64,000 bases of DNA from Ignavibacteria bacterium (lineage in GTDB: Bacteria; Bacteroidota; Ignavibacteria; Kapaibacteriales; UBA2268): contig JAAYTD010000026.1 of the NCBI GenBank assembly GCA_012518115.1, positions 1 to 64,000 of the forward strand. The letters are read 5' to 3'. The position numbers and the translations under genes are program-made. Under the pieces are notes generated by a model. The model was not told the origin of the DNA. It searched no databases and saw only the letters and a program-made list of their open reading frames with translations. Of the stretch, positions 27,332 to 37,564 are shown in pieces (position 1 is the stretch's first letter; each line of letters starts with the position of its first letter).

Positions 27332-28291
27332 ATGAACAACATATTGAAGAAAGTATCTCTATTCGTTTATTTTTTATGCTTTTTGCAAATAAATCTATCA
27401 GCAACTCAAAACGATAGTACTGTCTATCAAAGCGGAGCAAATCCTGAAGCTACTGAAGAAACTGATACAGAGATCATCCTTGATACTTTAAGTTTCAAAT
27501 ACAAATTTATTCCAGGTGATTCGCTATATTATTCTGTATATTCACGAGATAGCATATCTATTAATTTCGATGACCCTCTGTTACGCTTACGCGAAGAAAA
27601 AATACTTATAACTTGTGATTCAATAAATTCCGCAGGAAATTTTTGTTTAACACAAACAATGATTAATTTTACAGCTATTGAATCTTATAAAGAACAACAA
27701 AATGTTAAAAGAGAATCCACTAACTGGCTTAATGTACCAATTTATATTGAATTAGATTCGTTAGGTCGTAGAATAAAGCTTTCAAATCCCGATACAAATT
27801 TAGCAGCGGCAACTCCGGGCGGTGCTTTCCAACCGATATTACTTTTGCCTTTAATACAAAAAGGATTGAACCTGAAAGCAAAAAATGAATCTTGGTTAAA
27901 TTCTTCAATGGATATGTTAGCTGAAAACGCTATGCCTGTCCCTGTTTTCAAAAGTATGACTTTAATGAGAGTTATGGGACACGTTGATACTTTAGGCTAT
28001 AATACCATAAAATTCTCTTTCTCGCGTTCCGGACAAGCTTCGCATGAACTTGTAACAAAAGAATATAGTATGAAAACTTCAGCAGTAATTAATTCAGGAG
28101 GCGACTTTTTCCTTGACACAAATTTGTGGGTACCTGTACATTTAGTACACTCAATGGAACAAAAACTAAGATTTTATTATCCCGATAATAGAGACCAACC
28201 AGGCAAGCATTTTATCTCTTCGACTTTCATATTAGACAAAATTATACGCCCAGATAAAAAAAATACTGGTAAAAACATTAATAAACAATAA
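27332..28291 (+). CDS. Secreted protein of unknown function
   Basis: Signal peptide MNNILKKVSLFVYFLCFLQINLSA; no motif I recognise with certainty. Confidence 0.6.
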   Translation: MNNILKKVSLFVYFLCFLQINLSATQNDSTVYQSGANPEATEETDTEIILDTLSFKYKFIPGDSLYYSVYSRDSISINFDDPLLRLREEKILITCDSINSAGNFCLTQTMINFTAIESYKEQQNVKRESTNWLNVPIYIELDSLGRRIKLSNPDTNLAAATPGGAFQPILLLPLIQKGLNLKAKNESWLNSSMDMLAENAMPVPVFKSMTLMRVMGHVDTLGYNTIKFSFSRSGQASHELVTKEYSMKTSAVINSGGDFFLDTNLWVPVHLVHSMEQKLRFYYPDNRDQPGKHFISSTFILDKIIRPDKKNTGKNINKQ

Positions 28292-28304
28292 AAGCAAATA
28301 AGTT

Positions 28305-29285
28305 ATGTATTACTTAAATAATGATTTTAACTATTCACCTTACTTTAACTTATCTTTAGAAGAATATTTTTTGAAAAACTCTAAAGATGATTTTTTTATA
28401 CTTTGGCAAAATGAACCTACAGTTGTAGTAGGTTTGCATCAAAATACAAATTCTGAAATTTCTATAGATTACACACAACAAAAATCTATAAATATCGTTA
28501 GAAGAATGACAGGTGGCGGTGCAGTTTATCATGATTTTGGAAATGTAAATTTTTCTTTTATTGAAAATTGCGAAGATAGAGCTCCTAATTTTAAAAAATA
28601 TGCTGACATAATTATTGCAGCTCTCAGAAAATTTTCTGTTGAAGCTTACTTTTCCGGAAGAAATGATATTTTAATTGATGATAAAAAAATATCAGGAAAT
28701 GCAGCTATGGTTTTTGGAAATAGAATTTTGCATCATGGAACACTACTTTTTAATGCAAATTCAAAAGATATTTTTGAAGCATTAAATACAAATTCAGCAA
28801 AATTTGAAGGAAAAAGTGTGCAATCAGTACGCTCACGAGTAGCAAATATCATAGATTATATGCCAGAAACTATTACCGTTAAAGAATTTATTGATAAAAT
28901 TATGAACGAAGTAATAGTAAAGTTTCCAAATGCAAAAAAATATGTATTGTCAGAAAAAGATATTGCAGAAATTAAGAATTTAGCCGATAAAAAGTATAAT
29001 ACTTGGGAATGGAATTTCGGAAATTCACCAAAATATAATTTTACTAAAAAAACAAAAATAAATGCTGGAACATTTGAAATATATTTAGAAGTTAATAACA
29101 GCATTATAAAAGAAGCAAAAATTTACGGCGACTTCTTTTCTATAGGAAATATTAAAGACATTGAAAATATGTTAATAGAACAAAAACATGAAATGCAAAC
29201 TTTGAAAGATATTTTCAGCAAAATTAATCTTGATAACTATTTTGTAAATATAAGCTTAGAAGAGTTTATATCTTGCTTTTTCTAA
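28305..29285 (+). CDS. lplA: Lipoate-protein ligase A family
   Basis: NLSLEEYFLKN...FFILWQNEPTVVVGLHQNTNSEI...NIVRRMTGGGAVYHDFGNVNFSFI...NDILIDDKKISGNAAMVFGNRILHHGTLLF. Confidence 0.95.
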   Translation: MYYLNNDFNYSPYFNLSLEEYFLKNSKDDFFILWQNEPTVVVGLHQNTNSEISIDYTQQKSINIVRRMTGGGAVYHDFGNVNFSFIENCEDRAPNFKKYADIIIAALRKFSVEAYFSGRNDILIDDKKISGNAAMVFGNRILHHGTLLFNANSKDIFEALNTNSAKFEGKSVQSVRSRVANIIDYMPETITVKEFIDKIMNEVIVKFPNAKKYVLSEKDIAEIKNLADKKYNTWEWNFGNSPKYNFTKKTKINAGTFEIYLEVNNSIIKEAKIYGDFFSIGNIKDIENMLIEQKHEMQTLKDIFSKINLDNYFVNISLEEFISCFF

Positions 29286-29303
29286 AATTATTTATTTATT
29301 ATT

Positions 29304-29828
29304 ATGAAATTAAAAATTAAAAATTTATTTATTGTTTCAATAATACTTTTATTCTCAAATTCAATTGCTAATTCAGCTGATGATCTACATAATTCTATTT
29401 ATTTAGGAATGGCTGGCGGTGCAAATCTGAATAACGGCGGTAAAGAATTTTTAATATCTTTAACATATACCCATACTTTTGAATATACTGAACCTAACTT
29501 CTTTATTGGTGCGACATTAGAAAGTATTTTTGCAAATCATAACGAACTAGCTTTAGGAGTTCCTTTAGGATTTTATGCCACCAAAGAATTAAAGTTTTGG
29601 CTAACTCCCGCTTATGTATTTGGCGATGAAAAAAAGATAAAAGAAGATGGCGAACATTTTGAATATGGCGATAAATTTATGCTATCAATTTCTTCAGCTT
29701 ATGTTTTTCCTTTAGAAAACAATCGTTTTTCAATAATGCCATTTATAGCGGGCAATATTGTTAATTATGAGTTCACACTAGCACTTGGCGTGAAATTTAG
29801 TTTGAATTTCACAAATGACTTTAATTAA
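29304..29828 (+). CDS. Predicted small outer-membrane beta-barrel protein
   Basis: Signal peptide and alternating beta-strand pattern (FIGATLESIFANHNELALGVPLGFYATKELKFWLTPAYVFG). Confidence 0.55.
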   Translation: MKLKIKNLFIVSIILLFSNSIANSADDLHNSIYLGMAGGANLNNGGKEFLISLTYTHTFEYTEPNFFIGATLESIFANHNELALGVPLGFYATKELKFWLTPAYVFGDEKKIKEDGEHFEYGDKFMLSISSAYVFPLENNRFSIMPFIAGNIVNYEFTLALGVKFSLNFTNDFN

Positions 29829-29903
29829 ATAATTGTTGAAAAGATTCTTACAAATAGCTAGTAAAAAATATTTTGAACTTACTTATTTTCATATTAGAAA
29901 TAA

Positions 29904-29937
29904 AAAAAGGTTACTTTGTTTTTAAAGTAACCTTTTT
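29904..29937. terminator. Bidirectional terminator between convergent genes
   Basis: AAAAAGGTTACTTT-gttttt-AAAGTAACCTTTTT, flanked by an A-run on one side and a T-run on the other. Confidence 0.85.
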
Positions 29938-29964
29938 ATTTTACATTTAATTTTTATCAATTTT

Positions 29965-30372
29965 TTACTTAGGTTGACAAATTTCAGTTAGCACTCCATT
30001 TGTTGATTTCGGGTGCATAAAAGCTATCATCATATCATGAGCTCCTAATCTAGGTTTTTTATCTATAAGTTGGATGCCCTCGCTTTCGATGCGCGCTAGT
30101 TCTTCTTCAACATTATCTGTTTCGAATGCAAGATGATGTAAACCACCTTTTCCTCCATTTCTTTCAATAAACTTTGCAATAGGAGATTCAGGAGAAGTTG
30201 GTAATGTAAGTTCAATAAGAACGTTACCAACTTTGAAAGAAGCTATTTCAACTTTTTGATCTTCAACGATTTCTCTATGAACAGATTCAAATTGAAATAT
30301 TTTTCTAAAAGTTTCTATAGAAGCTTCTAAATCTGTAACTGCAATACCTATGTGATTAATTCCTTTAATCAT
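29965..30372 (-). CDS. mce: Methylmalonyl-CoA epimerase (VOC superfamily)
   Basis: INHIGIAVTDLEASIETFRKIF...GLHHLAFETDNVEEELARIESEGIQLIDKKPRLGAHDMMIAFMHPKSTNGVLTEICQP. Confidence 0.95.
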   Translation of the reverse strand: MIKGINHIGIAVTDLEASIETFRKIFQFESVHREIVEDQKVEIASFKVGNVLIELTLPTSPESPIAKFIERNGGKGGLHHLAFETDNVEEELARIESEGIQLIDKKPRLGAHDMMIAFMHPKSTNGVLTEICQPK

Positions 30373-30502
30373 TTTTTATTCCCTCTATGATTTATTATTT
30401 CTAAACATGAAAATTATTTACAAATATACTAAACAAAATGTAAAATAAAAACATTATTTTAAAATATATTTACAAAACTTTTTCATTCTACTTTATTTCA
30501 CA

Positions 30503-31117
30503 TCAAAATTTCACATCAAATAAAGCAGGATGTTTTCGTAAAGATAAACCTAACATTTTCCTAGCACGGAATAAATTTACTTTTACTGTTCCTAAAGGTA
30601 AATCTAATCTTTTGGCAATTTCAGCATAGTCTAAATCTTCCGAATATCGCAAACGTATAATTTCTTTATATTTTTCAGGCAAAGCATCAATTGCTTTTTT
30701 TATAGCTGTAGTCCTTTCTGCATCCATTAATTGCGTATCTGGCAAACTTGCAGAATCTTCAATTTCAAAAATATATTCCGGTTTACTTGCATCAAGCGGA
30801 CGACTTAGAGAAATTGTATAATAACGTTTTTTTCTGAGAAAATCTATACAGGCATTTGAAGCAATTTTATATAACCAAGAAGAAAAAGCATAGTCAAAGT
30901 TGAAATTTTCCAAAGCTCTATATGCTTTTATAAAAGTTTCTTGAGTTAAATCATCAACATCGTCTTCATCTCGAATTACTTTACGTACAATCGAATTAAT
31001 TATATCTTTATATTTATTTTGCAAAAAAGTATAAGCATTTTTATCACCTGCTAAAACTCGGCGAATAGCTTCTGCATCTTCTTCGCGACTTTTTTTTCTT
31101 CTTTCAACATCTGTCAT
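30503..31117 (-). CDS. RNA polymerase sigma factor, sigma-70/ECF family
   Basis: DVDDLTQETFIKAYRALENFNFDYAFSSWLYKIASNACIDFLRKK...ALPEKYKEIIRLRYSEDLDYAEIAKRLDLPLGTVKVNLFRARKML. Confidence 0.95.
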   Translation of the reverse strand: MTDVERRKKSREEDAEAIRRVLAGDKNAYTFLQNKYKDIINSIVRKVIRDEDDVDDLTQETFIKAYRALENFNFDYAFSSWLYKIASNACIDFLRKKRYYTISLSRPLDASKPEYIFEIEDSASLPDTQLMDAERTTAIKKAIDALPEKYKEIIRLRYSEDLDYAEIAKRLDLPLGTVKVNLFRARKMLGLSLRKHPALFDVKF

Positions 31118-31190
31118 CGTATAACAAAAATAGTGATTTTTTACAAAATAATTACTATATTGATTTTTTTTATATTATTATTTTCATAAA

Positions 31191-32159
31191 ATGAAAAAGC
31201 ATTATCACTTAAAAGTTTTATTTTATCTATCTATATTTATCTTTTCTACAAGCAATATTTTTTGTTCTGTTTCCCTTAAAGAGCTAGAACAAACTTTTAT
31301 CACAGACAAAGAATATATCATCTGGCTTAAAAACGGCGATATGTTCAGTGGCACTATTCTTGGATTTGTTGAACTTACAGATCCTGAGTTATCTTCTATA
31401 AATTTTGAAACTTTATTTGGGACTTTCAGAATTTATGAAGATGAAATAAAAAAAATAATTTTAGCTGAAAAACGGATTTCCGGTAATCATCGCACGTTTA
31501 TTATGCCAACAGCTAATCCAATTGAAAACAATCATTTCATAGGTTCTTACGAACTCCTATCATTCTACGGTGGATTTGGCATAAGTAACTGGCTTTCTGT
31601 TACAGCTGGACATACTTTATTGCCAAGTTTCCCTTCTAATTCTAATACTTTAACAAATACTTCTGTTGAAGGAAATTCACAAATAGCATTAGTTAATTGC
31701 AAATTTTCTCTTCCAAAAGTAAAATTTTCTGACAGCACCTCTGTAAATTTTGCTTTAGGAGCAAATTTATCTTGGCTTAACGCACAAAACAAGATGCTAC
31801 ACATTTTCGCTTTATCAACTTATAATACACAAGATGCTTCAAACGTTTCATTATGTCTATTTTACAAAGCAGGATTTTCAGAATATCCTATGTTGGTAAA
31901 TTTATTAAACACAAGTTTTACCGTCAATCATAGCGATGGTACATTTGCTATAGGAGCATCAGCCGATATAAAATTTTCAAGTCGTAAAGATTTAAGTTTT
32001 ATCGGTGAAATTTGGAATGGCAATATTATGCATCCAACTCATAGTGCAATTTTATTAGGCTTACGTTTGTCAGGACGAAATTTTTCATCAGATTTCGGAT
32101 TAGTATTTGCAACACAAAAGTTTTTCTTACCTGTTGTTAATTTCGTTTTGTCATTTTAG
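31191..32159 (+). CDS. Predicted secreted/outer-membrane protein of unknown function
   Basis: Signal peptide; EYIIWLKNGDMFSGTILGF followed by beta-rich region. Confidence 0.55.
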   Translation: MKKHYHLKVLFYLSIFIFSTSNIFCSVSLKELEQTFITDKEYIIWLKNGDMFSGTILGFVELTDPELSSINFETLFGTFRIYEDEIKKIILAEKRISGNHRTFIMPTANPIENNHFIGSYELLSFYGGFGISNWLSVTAGHTLLPSFPSNSNTLTNTSVEGNSQIALVNCKFSLPKVKFSDSTSVNFALGANLSWLNAQNKMLHIFALSTYNTQDASNVSLCLFYKAGFSEYPMLVNLLNTSFTVNHSDGTFAIGASADIKFSSRKDLSFIGEIWNGNIMHPTHSAILLGLRLSGRNFSSDFGLVFATQKFFLPVVNFVLSF

Positions 32160-32847
32160 TACATATATTTTTTTCTATAATATTTTCATTGTGTTCAATT
32201 TCATTGCAAATTGTTATTAATTCCGATAAGATCATAGCAGTAGCTCCCCAAAGAGGAACTGCACGATGAATTTGCCAAAAAGGCATTTTTATATTGTCGT
32301 CACGAATATTATATTCTTTCATTTTTACATTACTGAAAGAAAAATAGTCTAAAGGAACAGTAAAAGCTTCTTGAACTTCATTACGATTTAATATAAAATC
32401 AAGATATTGTCTTGAAAAACCAACAATAGGCGTTATATATGAATTTGAAAGAGGAATATAAATAGGTGTTAAACTACCTAATATTTTTATAGTATAAGGT
32501 TGAATTCCTATTTCTTCTTTCGTCTCACGAAGTGCCGCTTTTTCAGGAGTTTCACCTTCCTCTATCCGACCCCCGGGAAAACTTATCTCGCCACTATGAG
32601 AATCTAACTTATTACTACGCAAAGTAAAAGCTACTTGCAATCGTTCACTCCTTAATGCTAATATAATAAGAACAGCACATTCTTGCGTATTGATATTAGG
32701 TTTATAAAGTAAACGTCTGTTTACTCCATTTGTTAAAGGCGCTAAACGCGAAAAAGCTTCATCACCCGGTAAATTACCACTAGCTAGTCTATGCGTGATT
32801 TTATCTAAAAACTCCGTTACTTCAGTATCTGACGTAAAAATTTTCAT
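32137..32847 (-). CDS. NUDIX hydrolase (CoA pyrophosphatase-like)
   Basis: SHSGEISFPGGRIEEGETPEKAALRETKEEIGIQP (Nudix box) with preceding LRSERLQVAFTLRS. Confidence 0.93.
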   Translation of the reverse strand: MKIFTSDTEVTEFLDKITHRLASGNLPGDEAFSRLAPLTNGVNRRLLYKPNINTQECAVLIILALRSERLQVAFTLRSNKLDSHSGEISFPGGRIEEGETPEKAALRETKEEIGIQPYTIKILGSLTPIYIPLSNSYITPIVGFSRQYLDFILNRNEVQEAFTVPLDYFSFSNVKMKEYNIRDDNIKMPFWQIHRAVPLWGATAMILSELITICNEIEHNENIIEKNICTKMTKRN

Positions 32848-32906
32848 CTAATAATAATTTTATCTATCTTTTAACGTTTTTCATTAAAATAAATTGTACT
32901 TGCTAT

Positions 32907-32939
32907 AAAAAAAACCGCTAGATTGAAATAAACTAGCGG
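32907..32939 (-). terminator. Rho-independent terminator after the PepSY-like genes
   Basis: CCGCTAG-attgaaataaa-CTAGCGG; on the minus strand followed by a T-tract (complement of A-run 32907-32914). Confidence 0.85.
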
Positions 32940-32966
32940 CAAGTTTTATATCTTAATATTTCTTCT

Positions 32967-33428
32967 CTAATCTGTTTTTTCAGAAGAAATTAATTTTCCT
33001 TTAGCATCGAATTTTAATTCATATTCTTCTTTACCACTAAAAACTTCTACTTCCCAATGCTTTTTATTGTATATGTTTTCTATTTTAACAACCTTAGCTT
33101 TAGGTCGTATTTTCGAAATATATGTTTTTGCTTCTTTCGGTAATAAATCAACTATAGACTTTGGCAATTCTTTATTGTTTTTTGATTCAATTTTCTCCCA
33201 AACACCGTCTGAATAAAAATCAATTTGAGTCTTGTTTTTTAATCTTACCTCAAAATCTTTATCATCTAAATCTTGCTCTATAATACGAATTAAGTTTTCT
33301 TTATAATGCTCTGTAATGAATGTTCTAGCTGCAGCCGGAAGATCAGATATTTTTATAGTTATATCTTTTGAATACAAATTATTAAACATCAAAATAAAAG
33401 TAAAAGCGACAATTAATTTATTCCTCAT
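32967..33428 (-). CDS. PepSY-like (DUF2874-type) domain protein, single unit
   Basis: DLPAAARTFITEHYKENLIRIIEQDLDDKDFEVRLKNKTQIDFYSDGVWEKIE...WEVEVFSGKEEYELKFDAKGKLIS. Confidence 0.8.
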   Translation of the reverse strand: MRNKLIVAFTFILMFNNLYSKDITIKISDLPAAARTFITEHYKENLIRIIEQDLDDKDFEVRLKNKTQIDFYSDGVWEKIESKNNKELPKSIVDLLPKEAKTYISKIRPKAKVVKIENIYNKKHWEVEVFSGKEEYELKFDAKGKLISSEKTD

Positions 33429-33431
33429 TTT

Positions 33432-34688
33432 TTAACTCTCCTTTGCTATTAGTCTTCCTTTTGCATCAAATTTTAATTCATATTCTTTGCCATTTAATAT
33501 AACTTCTAATTCCCAAAAATAATCAAAATCTACTACTAATCTCTCTATTTTTTTTACTATTGTAATTTTTTCTTTTAAAATATAATTTTGTATATTTCGC
33601 GGTAAAAGCGCTAAAATTGAACTAGGCAACGATATTAGATCTTTTTTAGCCTTAATTTCTTTCCAATTACCTTGTAAATCAAATTCTATCTCTATTCCAT
33701 TTGTTAATTTAACTTCATAACCGTCATCATCTCGTTCAACAGAAATAATAGCACTTAAATCAAAATGTTGCTTTAAAAAATTCTTAGCTAATATAGGTAA
33801 TTTTTTTACAAAAGCATTTTGTTCTTGAATTTCATTTTTACTGATTAATTTACCTTTAGCATCGAATTTCAACTTAACTTTTTTACCGTTTATTAAAACT
33901 TTAATCTCCCACTGGTTTTCGCTATATATATTCTCTATTTCAAATATAATAGCAGCACCAGACATATTAAGAATATATTCTTGGATAGATTTAGGAAGTA
34001 AAGCTATTACTGACTTAACTAAAGAAATTGTAAATGTAGTTTTAACTTCTTTCCAATCACCGTTTGCACTAAATTTAATTTTTGTGCCATTTAATAACAC
34101 AATATTATATTCACCGTTTTCATCTTGTTCGATATAGAAAACTTCTATTGCTTTATAATGCAAAAATATGAATTCTCTTACTACTTGTGGCAGTTTATCA
34201 ATTGTAATAATAAGTTTACCATCACAATTTTTACCATATGTAATTTCACCTTTAAGATTAAACAACATATTGAAAGTAAAATCATTTAGTTTTACTTCAA
34301 TCTCCCAATTATGTTGATTTAATACAGCATTTCTTAGTTTAATTACATCTAATAAAGGAAACATAACTATACGTGCTTTAATCTTCGCCGGAAGTAATGA
34401 AAAGATAGATGCAGGAACTTCATTGTCTTCTCCAAGATTAATTTCTTTCCAACAACCTTCTAAATTAAATGTAATTGCAACACCATTGACTAAATTTACT
34501 TCATAATAATTTAAACTTTCATTTTTATTAACGGCAATAATAGAAACACCGTTATAATGCGACGACAAAAATTCTTGTGCATCTTTTGGAAGCATATCTG
34601 GTTCTACAACTGTATTATTATCACTTGAACAAGATGATAAAAATACAACCAGTATTGCAAAAATTAAAGGAAAAAATTTGTTTAACAT
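33432..34688 (-). CDS. Lipoprotein with three tandem PepSY-like (DUF2874-type) units
   Basis: Lipobox-like LVVFLSSCSSDN; repeated YEVNLVNGVAITFNLEGCWKEI / YNIVLLNGTKIKFSANGDWKEV / YEVKLTNGIEIEFDLQGNWKEI, each with an adjoining W(E/K)(I/L)xVxLN half-repeat. Confidence 0.8.
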   Translation of the reverse strand: MLNKFFPLIFAILVVFLSSCSSDNNTVVEPDMLPKDAQEFLSSHYNGVSIIAVNKNESLNYYEVNLVNGVAITFNLEGCWKEINLGEDNEVPASIFSLLPAKIKARIVMFPLLDVIKLRNAVLNQHNWEIEVKLNDFTFNMLFNLKGEITYGKNCDGKLIITIDKLPQVVREFIFLHYKAIEVFYIEQDENGEYNIVLLNGTKIKFSANGDWKEVKTTFTISLVKSVIALLPKSIQEYILNMSGAAIIFEIENIYSENQWEIKVLINGKKVKLKFDAKGKLISKNEIQEQNAFVKKLPILAKNFLKQHFDLSAIISVERDDDGYEVKLTNGIEIEFDLQGNWKEIKAKKDLISLPSSILALLPRNIQNYILKEKITIVKKIERLVVDFDYFWELEVILNGKEYELKFDAKGRLIAKES

Positions 34689-34784
34689 GATATAATACTC
34701 CGTATATAATAATAAAATTAATTTAATTCACTTAAAATAAATAAGACGTTTTTTAAAAAAATAAATTGTAATAGCTATTTTCAT

Positions 34785-35528
34785 CTATAAACTTTGAATA
34801 TATTCTTTAATAATTCCTAATGAATAATCGCTTGCATATTTATTTAAAAAATCCATAGCATGAGAAGAAGCTTTTTCAGTAGCAGTATCTGATATCACTC
34901 TGACTATATTCAGTGGAGTTTCAAAATCGTTACAGACTTGTGCTACTGCCGCACCTTCCATTTCAACACATAATACTGATGGTAATTTTTTCTGTATGTT
35001 CTGTTTTATAGCTATATCAGCCACAAATACATCTCCACTTGCAACATCTCCTACCACTACTTTAGGCATATTGATATTGCTTTTAGACAGTTTATTTTTA
35101 AAATCACTATTATTTGCAATAAAATTATTCGCAGCATTCAATATTTTTAGATTTTCTTGTTTTTTTATTTCAAAAAAAGTAGTGTTCATTAATGGAATTT
35201 CAAATTGTTTCATAAGAGGTCTTGCGTCCATATCATGTTGAAACAAACGCTCAGCAATAACTACATCACCGATATTCAAATCATCAGATATAGCTCCTGC
35301 AACGCCTGTGAAAATAATTTTATCTACTTTAAAATTTACTATCAAATCTGTTGCTGTAGTTGCAGCAGCTACTTTTCCCCAACGCGAAAATACCGCTACA
35401 ATATTGTGCCCGAATAATTTTCCTGTATGATATACTCTATTACCATTTTGTGTCTCTTTTTTATCCTGAATAGAATTAATTATTTTTTCTATTTCTTCAG
35501 GCATCGCTCCCATTAATCCTATAAGCAT
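34785..35528 (-). CDS. mtnN: 5'-methylthioadenosine/S-adenosylhomocysteine nucleosidase
   Basis: MLIGLMGAMPEEIEKI...IIFTGVAGAISDDLNIGDVVIAERLFQHDMDARP...VLCVEMEGAAVAQVCNDF...VIRVISDTATEKASS-type C-term. Confidence 0.95.
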   Translation of the reverse strand: MLIGLMGAMPEEIEKIINSIQDKKETQNGNRVYHTGKLFGHNIVAVFSRWGKVAAATTATDLIVNFKVDKIIFTGVAGAISDDLNIGDVVIAERLFQHDMDARPLMKQFEIPLMNTTFFEIKKQENLKILNAANNFIANNSDFKNKLSKSNINMPKVVVGDVASGDVFVADIAIKQNIQKKLPSVLCVEMEGAAVAQVCNDFETPLNIVRVISDTATEKASSHAMDFLNKYASDYSLGIIKEYIQSL

Positions 35529-35577
35529 AAATTACTTAATTAGTTTTTAAAAATATTTAAATTTTATCTAATAAAAA

Positions 35578-36366
35578 TTATCTTGGCGGTTGCCAGTTTC
35601 CTCGCTTCCATTTTTTTAACTCTAAAAGTATACTTCCTATATATACATTCATTTTCGCTTTTATTGGAATTCTTGCATCATCAGCACTAAACCAACCTTC
35701 AAATTTATCTCCTAATCCATAAACTCCGACCCATTCTGCTTTGCCATTTAAATAATAAGTACTTATCGGATAATCTACTGCTTTAATTTTTACTTTTTCA
35801 GTCTTTCCTGTAAAGTTCAAAAATGTATTTCCTACAGATAAATCCATAATCGTCGGTACTTTTACTTTCTTGTTCATATTAACATTTTGACGAGCAAAAA
35901 AGAAAAGTGTAGCACCGTCTAAAATAGGCATATTAGCTGTTAAAATCGTATCGTTAATTTTTTCTTTATCGTAGTATTTTTCTGTAGTTAAAGAATTAGC
36001 TTGAGGTTTGTTAAAAATAATTTTTTGATAGCCCCAGCCTTCTTTTCCAAGTTTTGTACTACCTTCAAAATATACTCCTGTAGATAAGCTCTTACCCATC
36101 CATGAATTAAAAATAGCTTTCATTGATAAAAACGGAATATTGGGATTTGATTCCATAAATACCTTTGAGTGGTATGTTTTTATTCCTTGATATTCATCGT
36201 TTTCTAAAGTTACAATTCTTATTCTACCAAGTTTTATAGACATGAATGTTACATCATATTCCAATTCCTCTCCAACATATATTAATTCCTCTGAATATAT
36301 TGGCAATATATTAAATGAGTATGCTAATATTAAAAATATTACAATACGAAGATTATTTTTTATCAT
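35578..36366 (-). CDS. DUF3108-like secreted protein
   Basis: VGEELEYDVTFMSIKLGRIRI...FNSWMGKSLSTGVYFEGSTKLGKEGWGYQKIIFN...DARIPIKAKMNVYIGSILLELKKWK. Confidence 0.75.
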   Translation of the reverse strand: MIKNNLRIVIFLILAYSFNILPIYSEELIYVGEELEYDVTFMSIKLGRIRIVTLENDEYQGIKTYHSKVFMESNPNIPFLSMKAIFNSWMGKSLSTGVYFEGSTKLGKEGWGYQKIIFNKPQANSLTTEKYYDKEKINDTILTANMPILDGATLFFFARQNVNMNKKVKVPTIMDLSVGNTFLNFTGKTEKVKIKAVDYPISTYYLNGKAEWVGVYGLGDKFEGWFSADDARIPIKAKMNVYIGSILLELKKWKRGNWQPPR

Positions 36367-36427
36367 ATATAATTTGTTATTACTTACGTATAGCTAGTTG
36401 AAAAATAAAACTAAAAGGCAGTTTTGT

Positions 36428-37540
36428 TTATTTCACAAGTGGCAACATAATAGTAACTTTTGTCCCGCTATCAACTTCGCTAATAATTTTCAAACTTCCA
36501 TTATGTAAATTTGCTATTGATTTTGCTATTTCCAAACCGATACCTACGCCCTGTTGTTCAAATTTTTCACGTTGGAACTGACTATATGCACCTATAGATT
36601 TCACTTGTTCAATTGACATACCATGCCCAAAATCTGATATATCAATTTTTAAATTATCTGCTTCAATTGCTGAATCTATTGTAACTTTACTTCCTTTTTC
36701 AGAGAATTTAAAAGCATTATCTAAAATTTCATATATTAATTTTGTAAAAAGCTCTGATCCAACTGCAATTGAAATATCAGTCATAACATTGTTAATAACA
36801 CAATCTTTATATCTTTCAAATCGTTGGGCAGCCTCATAAGCACTATCAGATACGATAGCCATAGGCTCTTCTGTTACTTCGCTTCGTAATTGAGCAATAG
36901 TAGATGGTGAGTTCTTGAAGTTTTCCAGCTGTGTATAATGCAAGAAATTTTCTGTAATCCTAGCAATTCTATCGATAGAATATTTCATATCACTTGCAAT
37001 TTCTTTAATTTCTTCAGCGGAAAGCATCTCGGCAGTTCCATCAAGAACCTGTGCAATTCCTGATAGTTGCGTTAAAACAGTTCTAAATTCATGAGGCAGT
37101 GCATAGTTTAATTTTTTACCTATTTCTTCAACTTTTTCTTGCACATGTTTCTCTAAATTTTTGGATTTTTTCAACTGCGTTTCAACAACGTTCAATAAAT
37201 CACTTTTTTCAAAAGGCTTAGTTAAATAATCATCAGCCCCTTTAGCCATGCCTTCTCGCATTTTCGCTTTTTCAGTAAATGCAGTTAAAAATACAAATGG
37301 GATTGTTTCTGTTTCCTTATTGTTTTTTAAATGAGTTATCACATCATATCCTGTTAAACCCGGCATAGATACGTTACAAATTATAAGATCCGGCTTTTCC
37401 GTCTCTGCAAGTTTGATACCATCTTCTCCATTTAAAGCGGTAATAACGTCATACCCTTCGAACTCAAGAAGAACTGCAGTACTCTCTAAAATAAACTCTG
37501 CATCATCAATAATTAATATCTTTTTAGCACTATGAGGCAT
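36428..37540 (-). CDS. Response regulator receiver + histidine kinase hybrid
   Basis: KKILIIDDAEFILESTAVLLEFEGYDVITALNGEDGIKLAETEKPDLIICNVSMPGLTGYDVITHL; H-box LPHEFRTVLTQL; HATPase DISDFGHGMS...GVGIGLEIAKSIANLHNGSL. Confidence 0.92.
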   Translation of the reverse strand: MPHSAKKILIIDDAEFILESTAVLLEFEGYDVITALNGEDGIKLAETEKPDLIICNVSMPGLTGYDVITHLKNNKETETIPFVFLTAFTEKAKMREGMAKGADDYLTKPFEKSDLLNVVETQLKKSKNLEKHVQEKVEEIGKKLNYALPHEFRTVLTQLSGIAQVLDGTAEMLSAEEIKEIASDMKYSIDRIARITENFLHYTQLENFKNSPSTIAQLRSEVTEEPMAIVSDSAYEAAQRFERYKDCVINNVMTDISIAVGSELFTKLIYEILDNAFKFSEKGSKVTIDSAIEADNLKIDISDFGHGMSIEQVKSIGAYSQFQREKFEQQGVGIGLEIAKSIANLHNGSLKIISEVDSGTKVTIMLPLVK

Positions 37541-37564
37541 ATTTCCTCCTTGATTTATTTGATT

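Noticed and set aside
30503-31117. ECF sigma/anti-sigma module
   Set aside because: No anti-sigma-like membrane gene adjacent; only the sigma factor can be supported.
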